Part shown: positions 57,435-64,000 of the stretch, piece after piece
How the letters are laid out: each line of letters starts with the position of its first letter
How positions within the stretch are numbered: the first letter of the stretch is position 1
NCBI GenBank assembly: GCA_963556145.1
Contig: OY744462.1
Location: 2,914,001-2,978,000, forward strand
Length of the DNA: 64,000 bases
Source: Hygrocybe punicea
Taxonomy: Eukaryota; Basidiomycota; Agaricomycetes; Agaricales; Hygrophoraceae
Direction of reading: 5' to 3'
Position numbers and translations under genes: made by a program
The notes under the pieces: model-generated
The model's input: the letters and a program-made list of their open reading frames with translations, nothing else
Database searches by the model: none
What the model was told of the DNA's origin: nothing

Positions 57435-57697
57435 ACGTGGTGATGAGAGCGGCTTCGAACCCTGCCAGTGAATCTCTGTGATTTCCAAGCTTTTCCATCT
57501 TTTCCTGGCCTTTCAGTGCTTTTTCGAGCCCCAGAACATTTCTGCACATTGAATACCAAGAACCGAGCCCTTTATCGTCCAAGAACCGAGAACTTTCAGA
57601 ACTTCGAGCACCAAGAACCAAGTACCAAGAACTTTCAGAACCCGAGCACTGAGAACCGAGAACTGAACACCGAGAACTTTTCACATTTTATTTCGCC

Positions 57698-58900
57698 ATG
57701 ACAAACAAAAAGAAAACATCAAAAAAATCCTCGACTGCTAGTGTTACGGACCAACGTGAACCTACACCCATCACTTCGGGTTCCCAGTTTCAAGATGGCG
57801 CAATCGTGCGCATTAAAGACATAGAAAAGCTCGTGTCATCAGTCCTCGAAAAAGGCAGAGCCCAGGGCATTGCGGAGGAACGTGCTCGTTGGGAATCTAC
57901 CCAAACGGCCCCTGCAACCCGCATATCAGCGTCAACGCAGACAAATGCAGCAACCCAGCCAGAGCCGCTCACCAGCACTTCCATCCCAACACAAACAGAG
58001 CCGCGTACCCACGCAAACGCGTCAGTGCAAACGCCAACGCCCATCTCGACCCAAACAGCATCCATATACGCATCCACCTCGACGCAAACAACGCCAGCCA
58101 CCATTTCCATGGCAACCCCGCATCAATCACCTACCACCACCTCCACGTCAAGCCAAATGGCCCCACCCACCTGCACGTCCACGTCAGTGCAGACGAACGA
58201 GCCCCCACCAGACCCAAGCACATCAGAAATGACGACGATCATGCCAGATCGCGCCACATCATCGTCAAGCACCCAAACGGCCCCGTCCTCGCGTGAAAAC
58301 GCGCCCCAGCACACCCCAACGTGCCACACACCCGCATCAACCCCAGATCCACCAGCCCTGCCGAAGACCGCATCCGTACACGTGTCCGACCGCAATTCCA
58401 ATGCGCTGGCGCCAGTACCCAACCAGTTTATGCCCCCACAGGCCCAAAATCCTGTGCCCGTGCCACAAAACGCGCCCAGACACGCCCCAGACCCCGTTTT
58501 TCCCCCAGGTTTATACCCACACGCGCCCACATCAGCCCGGAACCACAACGTCACCATCCAGATGCCGCAACTGTGGACACCGAGGCCCAACGACGTCGAA
58601 ACAAGCGGAGTCGCTGACATGAGGCCTGAAGAGCCGGAGACAACGGGAGACAATGGGAGAAGCGAGGAAATGGGGATGACGAGGACTGAGAAGAGCAGGG
58701 AATGCGAGAAGGTGTGCCGAGACGAGGCAACCCAACGAGAGGCCGCAAACGGCCCTGTTCGTGTGCCCAACCCTACCTCAATGTGCATACCGACACCCAC
58801 GTTAGCTCCCGCGCGATTCGATTGGGCTGAAGACGCCACAGCCATCCCCATCCACGCCACTTTTCCAATGCGAGCCCCACGCGACCTTTTGGCTCTCTGA
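57698..58900 (+). CDS. LTR-element ORF, 400 aa, with repeated STQT motif
   Basis: Single intact exon, ATG 57698 to stop 58898-58900. The N-terminus is basic (NKKKTSKKSS), followed by a helical stretch (DIEKLVSSVLEKGRAQGIAEERARW). Residues about 68-190 hold about nine copies of an [ST]xQT motif in Thr/Pro/Ser-rich sequence. The rest is Pro-rich and ends in an acidic/basic segment. It stands in the position of gag and may be a remote gag-like protein, but no zinc knuckle (CX2CX4HX4C) is present. Codon use is GC-rich, unlike the Helitrons. That it stays open in a non-autonomous element suggests selection or youth. Confidence 0.6.
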   Translation: MTNKKKTSKKSSTASVTDQREPTPITSGSQFQDGAIVRIKDIEKLVSSVLEKGRAQGIAEERARWESTQTAPATRISASTQTNAATQPEPLTSTSIPTQTEPRTHANASVQTPTPISTQTASIYASTSTQTTPATISMATPHQSPTTTSTSSQMAPPTCTSTSVQTNEPPPDPSTSEMTTIMPDRATSSSSTQTAPSSRENAPQHTPTCHTPASTPDPPALPKTASVHVSDRNSNALAPVPNQFMPPQAQNPVPVPQNAPRHAPDPVFPPGLYPHAPTSARNHNVTIQMPQLWTPRPNDVETSGVADMRPEEPETTGDNGRSEEMGMTRTEKSRECEKVCRDEATQREAANGPVRVPNPTSMCIPTPTLAPARFDWAEDATAIPIHATFPMRAPRDLLAL

Positions 58901-59326
58901 TCCCATGCTACTAGGCAACCTTTTTTCACTTTACAGCGCCATGCCTGACGGTCCAACAGCTGACGTCCCCGACATGCTTTTGTCACCCCCATTGATCCCA
59001 TCTGGTCTAGGAGCCACCTGCGAGGCATTGGGCCTGGCCGGCCAATCATCACACGACCCTTCGTACCCACCAGCTCGAAACCGACGAACCCAACGATTCT
59101 CGATTGGGATCGTGACCCCTGCCTCCGTGAGTTGAGTCAAGCTCTTGTAGCTTTGGGTTGGACAAGGCCTAGGTAGAGTTGAGCTTTCTGTCTGGACTGA
59201 TTTTTGTTTTTGTTTTCTTTCTTTCTTGTGTCTGTTCCTCTCTTTTCTCACCCCTTTCCCTGCTTTTCTTTTTGCGTTTCTCTCTTTGGCTAGCAACGAG
59301 GGCATCGCTACAAGAGGGGGGGCACT

Positions 59327-59482
59327 TGTAGTGGTAGTGCCTGTCCTGTCATGTGACTGATTCCCACGGTTTGTCGTAGTCAGTAGCTGATCTGATGTGG
59401 TAGATAGATCCCATCCTAGTCTTTCCGTGCTTTCCAGCTAGACTCCTTCGGAGAGTCCCTCAGCAGCCCCCGACCCTCTCCA
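59327..59482 (+). repeat. 3' LTR, 156 bp
   Basis: Has TCATGTGAC where the 5' LTR has TCACGTGAC. Preceded by the purine tract at 59312-59322. Confidence 0.85.
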
Positions 59483-59852
59483 ACATGCTCACAATCGTGC
59501 CCGCCAACTACCAACTTGAACATGCTGGGGCCGCCAACGCCCCATTTTATTTATTAAAATTTATTAATACATTAGTTGGTAGTTAGTATATTTACTTCGG
59601 TTTAGTATATTTACTTCGGTTTAGTATATTTACTTCGGTTCTGACCGGTTTCAACTGGTTTAGCAACTGGTTAATGTAAGGACCAGTTAAATCTGGTTAG
59701 AAGACAGCAACTGAACCACAAGAGACCGGTTCTGAGCGGTTGAGTCCAGTTTGTGCCTTCTTGTGGTGTTATGGCAACCGGTTCCAGTTGTGGTCTTTTG
59801 GAAATTTGTCAAAAAAATGGACCAGACCGGACTTTCAAACCCTAGGTGGACA

Positions 59853-60582
59853 TGAGAACGTGGACTGAATCTTGTATGTGGATGTCGAAAGGGGAGGGGG
59901 CATAGATTTAGACGAGGACAGTGGTGACGATGGGAAGGGCAGTGCTTGAGGTGTCTTGACTCAAATGGGGATGCGGGAGGGAGTCGATGTTGACGGTGAG
60001 GGTAATGGTGGTGGTGGTGATGGTGTTTTGGGAGATGGCAGGGGCGCATCACAGTTGGTCTCCTGGGGCAACGGTGTGTCCGTAGGTGCAAACGGGGGAC
60101 GATTCAGGTGCAAAACAATGGGGCACAGGTCAGGATGCCTCGAAGATGGCATTTTGGGGGAGGGCATGGGCTCTTGTGCCGGCGGCACATCATGGCTTGA
60201 TGAAGGGGACAACGGAGAGGGTCTGGATGTGGATTGGGGGTGAAACGGGGGTGAAACAGGGGTGGATTGGTCGAAAACAGGTTCTGGTGGGCGAGGATGT
60301 AGATTTCTGGGGACAATATGGCCACTGACACTGACGGCATGTCACGGCTGGCTTCTGGGGATGATGGCATGGGCGTAGATGACAACGGGGACCGAGACGA
60401 GGGCGAAATGAGAGCGGATACAGTGGAACTGGTTGAAAACAAGGTTTGCTGGGCGCTGGCATGGTTTTCTGGGGATGGCGCGGGCTCATATGCTGGGGAG
60501 AGGACTGGGCTTGCCTCTGGGGACAACCACAAGTCCGTAGATGTGAATGGGGGGCAATTCAGAACTAAAACAGGGGGGACGC
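59853..60582. other. Low-complexity spacer, Pro/Ser-rich in minus frames
   Basis: Imperfect repeats of GGGGATGGCATGGGC, GGATGTAGATTTCTGGGG and related blocks. Minus frames read Pro/Ser-rich. The frame PFRHPHTRFSPRSHVHR runs across the hAT empty site into 56370, so a decayed gene may have spanned it. Purine-rich AAAACAGGGGGGAC lies just before the LTR at 60583. Confidence 0.35.
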
Positions 60583-60757
60583 TGGAGTAGTGGGACCTGG
60601 CCAGTCATGTGACCGGGTTCCCATGGTTGACCTAGTTAGTAGCCTTCTGGATGTAGTAGTCAGTCCATCATCATCATCATCATCATCATCCTATCCATCC
60701 AGTCCTTCCTCTCAAGTCCTGCGTGAGCCCCTGGAGAGGTACCTCGGTACCTCTCCA
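60583..60757 (+). mobile_element. LTR of a related retrotransposon, 175 bp
   Basis: Starts TGGAGTAGTGGGACCTGG, contains TCATGTGACCGGG and a (CAT)n run, and ends CCTCTCCA. TCGTGATGATGAGAG follows, like the primer site at 57438, and a purine tract precedes it. It could be a 5' LTR or a solo copy. No second LTR is found in the window. Confidence 0.65.
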
Positions 60758-60803
60758 TCGTGATGATGAGAGTGATCTTCGACTCATGGATGTCTTCTCT
60801 GCA

Positions 60804-61208
60804 TAGGGTATAACATGGGTTCGGGTTTACCTGAGGGTTCCCTATAATGGGTGCCGCGGTTCCGGGTATGGGTTGCCGATTCGGCACCCCAGGCAATACC
60901 GTACCCGAAATCGCGGTTCTCCGGGTTTCACAGGTTCCCACGCCTGACTTCGACGAGTCCCCGTGTTTCATTGTTCTCCGTTGATGGGTCCAAATTCATT
61001 CAGCATCATCGACCATGCTGCCCTCCCACTTCTCGAAATCCTGTCTGCAAATGCCATTCACTATTCGCTTCGATGTTGTTAGTCGTTGCAACACACTCAT
61101 GGATCCATCCGGCAGAATTTTTTTTGATCTGCGGATCAGTCCAATCTCTGTGCGTATAAAGTCTCCTCCTTTTTCTCTATAACCTGTCTCCCATATCTCT
61201 TACCCACC
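60804..61208 (+). promoter_or_regulatory. Candidate left end and promoter of the hAT transposase gene
   Basis: TAGGGTATAACATGGGTTCG at 60804 resembles hAT terminal repeats, and GGGTTCGGG/CCCGAA-type motifs follow to about 60945. A TATAAAG box at 61155-61161 lies about 50 bp before the proposed ATG (61209), which has the context CCCACCATG. Confidence 0.45.
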
Positions 61209-63200
61209 ATGCCCACTGCCAAAAAGACCCCTTCCAAATCCACATCTGCTAAACACACTCAAAAGAGTGTTACTACTACTTCGCTTCACAAGACTCCCTC
61301 AACTCTCTTGATCTTGTCTACCAATTCCCAGCCTCCTGATGATCCAATTAAGGTCGATTCCGATACTGAGAAGTCTGACAGTGAGAAGCCCGATAGCCTG
61401 GAAGAAGAACTCGGTAAGTGCTCACCTTCTGCTGATTAGAGTCTTACGAGCTTCAGATTCAGCTAAAGCAAAACTAACATGGCGCTCGCCAATCTATCAA
61501 TTCTTCAAAACCGATGTCACCATCAAATATGACGACCAGAAACGTGAACATCTCTCATCGCTCTCACACGAATTCCGAAGCACAGTACATTATATTTGTG
61601 GCATATGGGTATCTAACAATTTCCTCTTTAGTGCTCATCTCATCAAGTGGGTCATGGAGAGCAGGTGTCCTGCAAACATCGTGAACGACCCTGAACTCCA
61701 GGAACTCCTTATGGCAGGTTGACCCAAGCTCGAGCTTCCCTCACTGATCACTGTCACACGCGATGTCAAGGCTGCTTTCGAGAGGTGCAAAGATCGCGTT
61801 GCAAAATTACTACAGGTAAAACATCCGTTCAGACATATCACAGCTCACGAATTTCTCAAACAGGACCACCCTGGACACTTGCATTTTGCCACCGATGCAT
61901 GGATGTCACCGAATCACCGTGCTTTCATTGTGTGGACCGTCCACCTTGAGCATCAAGGCCACATGCTCAGATTTCTGTTGGACACCGTTGAGGTGCCTGA
62001 GTCTCACACTGGAGCGACATTGGCATGGGAATTCCACAATATGTTGGTTCATTTTGGGTTGGAGAACAAAGTACGAGCAATATATGAACTTTCTGCTAAC
62101 CCGCTGATTTATCATTGCTAGATCCTGACATTCAATGGTGACAATACCTCGTGCAACAACAAGCAGACCACCTGTCTTGCTGCCAAACCCAACTCTTTCG
62201 AGGAGTACAATCGAGTTTGCTGTTTTAACCATACAGTGCAGATTTCGGCCAAAACACTCATCAAACCTTTCAACGCGGGCCTGGGTGCTGCATCGCCCCT
62301 GGCTTCTGATGAGGAGGGTGAAGATGTTGATGTTCTTGATGCCTACGCAGCTGTGAATGAGGACGAGGAAGGAGAATCTGATGAAATCCATGAAGACGAT
62401 GACAATGATGGGGTGGATGAGTTGGAGGAATTGACTGAGCGCGAGCGTGAACAGCTGTCGGAGGACACGGCGGCAGTCTGTGAAACCGTTACCAAGGTAT
62501 GTTACCTACATTTCCAACAAGGACATCACTAATGCCCAGCAGATCCGGAACCTGTCCTTCGCTATCATTCATTCAACTACCATCACTCTTCCGGCCTGGC
62601 GATCCATCTGCACCGCCAAAGGGCTCAAACCCAATCTCATTCCACGTAATGTCATCACACACTGGAACTTGACGTATGATATGATGTGCTTTGCCCTGAG
62701 GTATCGCATTGCCATTGACGCTGTCACTGCTGACAAGGTGCTTAAGCTGCACAAATATGAGCTTGTGGATGATGATTGGGCAATCATTCAGGATCTCGTG
62801 GCCGTCCTCGAGGTGAGGCATTTATCTTATCTATGTGGCGATGTACTCTAATGGTATACAGCTTTACAAAAAGGTGACAATATTCTTCTCAAGTGATGTA
62901 GCTAGCGTTGCTGCTGTGATTCCGGCCATAGACAAGCTCGAAAGTAATCTCAATGCACACACGGGGAAAACATACCATCCGGCAATCCTCGCCGCCATGA
63001 AGTTGGCTCACAAGAAGATCAATCGGTACTACTCTCTCACAGATCTTTCCAGCGTCTACAGGATCTCTATGGGTGAGTGTTTGGGCTGTTCCTTTACTGC
63101 TAACTACAATTTCCTTCTCAGCGCTTCATCCTGGTCTAAAGCTCAAGTATTTCTGTCAGCAAGAGTGGGAGGACACACCTTACAGCATATCCTTTCCACA
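61209..63200 (+). pseudogene. hAT-superfamily transposase, 3'-truncated, one TGA
   Basis: Spliced gene of about seven exons with introns of 35-60 nt (for example 61414-61456). After a Ser/Thr/Lys-rich N-terminus it shows the hAT core: FATDAWMSPNHRAF (first catalytic Asp, near 61885), FNGDNTSCNN (second Asp, near 62135), CCFNHTVQISAK (conserved C..H), a long acidic insertion (DEEGEDVDVLD to DDDNDG), then VITHWNLTYDMM and LHPGLKLKYF near 63125. An in-frame TGA at 61720-61722 falls where relatives usually have Arg. The C-terminal hAT dimerisation domain is absent; the frame runs into the 44-bp minisatellite from about 63240. It is not functional as it stands. Confidence 0.8.
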
Positions 63201-63329
63201 AGACATGGCTCAGCCGAGATGGACAATTCCCACTCCAAGTGGGTTGGCTTATCTCGGCCGACCAATATCTTTCTCCAGGGCAGATGGCTTGGCCGAGGGT
63301 TCCATGTTCGGAGAAGCATGGGTTGGCCG

Positions 63330-64000
63330 AAGCAGAGGGATATATTGGCTGGCCATGGAACATGGATTGGCCGACCTGGCTGGGTATTTCGGCTGGCCAT
63401 GGAATGTGGATTGGCCGACGGGTCTGGGTATTTCGGCTGGCCATGGAACGTGGATTGGCCGACCTGGCTGGGTATCTTGGCTGGCCATGGAACATGGATT
63501 GGCCGATGGGTCTGGGTATCTCGGCTGGCCATGGAACTTGGATTAGCCGACTGGGCTAGGTATTTCCACTGGCCATGGGAGGTGGATTGGCCGACCGGTC
63601 TGGGTATTTTGGTTGGCCATGGAACATGGATTGGCCGACTGCCCTGGGTATTTCGGGTGGCCATGGAACTTGGATTGGCCGACCGGGCTGGGTATCTTGG
63701 CTGGCCATGGAACATGGATTGGCCGACTTCCCTGGGTATCTCGGCTGGCCATGGAACATGGATTGGCCAACCAGTCTCGGTATTTCACTCGGCCATGGAA
63801 CATGGGTTGGCCAAATGGTCTGGGTATTTTGGCTGGCCATGGGAGATGGATTGGCCAACAGGTCTGGGTATTTAGGCTATGGATTGGCCGATGGTCTGGG
63901 TATTTCGGCTGGACATGGAACATGGATTGGCTGACCTCTGTTCATTTATTGGCTGGCCATGAGACATGGATTGGCTGACTGTACTGGGTGTAGCCATGGA
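63330..64000. repeat. 44-bp minisatellite, about 15 copies, runs off the window
   Basis: Unit GGATTGGCCGACCTGGCTGG, then GTATTTCGGCTGGCCATGGAACAT in variants. It repeats about every 44 bp from about 63365, with degenerate units from about 63270. 44 is not a multiple of 3, so all frames on both strands stay open and give repeated ORFs that are artefacts. Confidence 0.88.

Larger units (their letters stand above)
57279..59482 (+). mobile_element. 2.2-kb non-autonomous LTR retrotransposon
   Basis: Two 156-bp LTRs (57279-57434 and 59327-59482), TG..CA ended, differ at about four positions, all C/T. A likely tRNA-primer site, TGGTGATGAGAGCGG, starts at 57438; its complement ends in CCA and contains TTCGA. 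A purine tract AAGAGGGGGGG precedes the 3' LTR (59312-59322). Target duplication is 4 bp, ACGT on the left and ACAT on the right (one transition). It has no reverse transcriptase, integrase or protease, only one ORF of 400 codons, so it must be mobilised in trans. Confidence 0.85.
56379..59844 (+). mobile_element. Non-autonomous hAT-type element, TSD GGTGGACA, with nested LTR element
   Basis: Ends are TAGTGTTTTAAAGTCCAGTC and, inverted, TAGGGTTTGAAAGTCCGGTC. Perfect 8-bp duplications GGTGGACA lie at 56371-56378 and 59845-59852. Subterminal GGACCGG/CCGGTTGC motifs occur on both sides. Its own length is about 1.25 kb, and the LTR element at 57279-59482 accounts for the rest. It carries a spliced low-complexity ORF. 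Confidence 0.88.

Noticed and set aside
57438..57461. Assigning the LTR primer site to a specific tRNA
   Set aside because: The complement ends in CCA and has a TTCGA loop, but the acceptor-stem count is off by one and no tRNA gene is available for comparison.
63240..64000. Six overlapping ORFs of GHGTWIGR type
   Set aside because: Artefact of a 44-bp repeat without stops in any frame.

Overview
The window looks like a transposon graveyard in a fungal nuclear genome, most likely a mushroom-type basidiomycete (Agaricomycotina). Protein-coding genes are cut by many introns of about 45-95 nt with GT..AG ends, plus one GC..AG. The element repertoire fits this group: Helitrons with a giant Rep-helicase, intron-bearing Tc1/mariner and hAT transposases, and a TET/JBP-type oxygenase. 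No species can be named from sequence alone. I found no rRNA, tRNA, CRISPR or bacterial-type operon.

Region 1 (1-3309) is non-repetitive flank with one plausible two-exon hypothetical gene, a decayed ORF and a 53-bp palindrome. Region 2 (3310-37196) is a head-to-head pair of Helitrons about 95% alike: L (3310-23553, plus) and R (37196 down to 28520, minus, truncated). L is split by a third, distantly related Helitron, M (9397-19155, minus), which itself carries a 147-bp solo LTR. Between L and R lie a host-like segment (23554-24536), a non-autonomous Helitron A (24537-27206) and a partial Helitron B (27207-28519) that truncates R. All three large Helitrons encode a zinc-finger/HUH-Y2 Rep, a PIF1-type helicase and, where retained, a C-terminal USP-like cysteine-protease domain. 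All are disabled by stops, frameshifts or truncation.

Region 3 (37541-47481) is the most interesting part. It is a 9.94-kb Tc1/mariner-type element with about 400-bp terminal inverted repeats that are nearly identical, a TA target duplication and an intact DD34E transposase in five exons. It carries three cargo genes: a TET/JBP-like 2-oxoglutarate/Fe(II) dioxygenase, a divergently transcribed PD-(D/E)xK nuclease-protein kinase fusion, and a 595-aa protein with a SAM-like C-terminus. It sits in an old Helitron fragment whose two halves (37197-37540 and 47482-47537) rejoin when it is removed.

Region 4 (47538-60757) holds non-autonomous elements nested in one another: Helitrons C, D and E, three hAT-type elements carrying low-complexity spliced ORFs (two with perfect 8-bp target duplications, the third with only its left end visible), a small hAT MITE, a TA-flanked MITE with an 85-aa ORF, and a young 2.2-kb LTR element with its own intact ORF. 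Region 5 (60804-64000) is an autonomous-type hAT transposase gene whose 3' end runs into a 44-bp minisatellite that continues to the window edge.

For several insertions the pre-insertion sequence can be reconstructed, and it restores an ORF or a repeat consensus. The order of events is therefore readable: Helitron fragment, then the mariner element; L, then M; M, then the solo LTR; hAT, then the LTR element.
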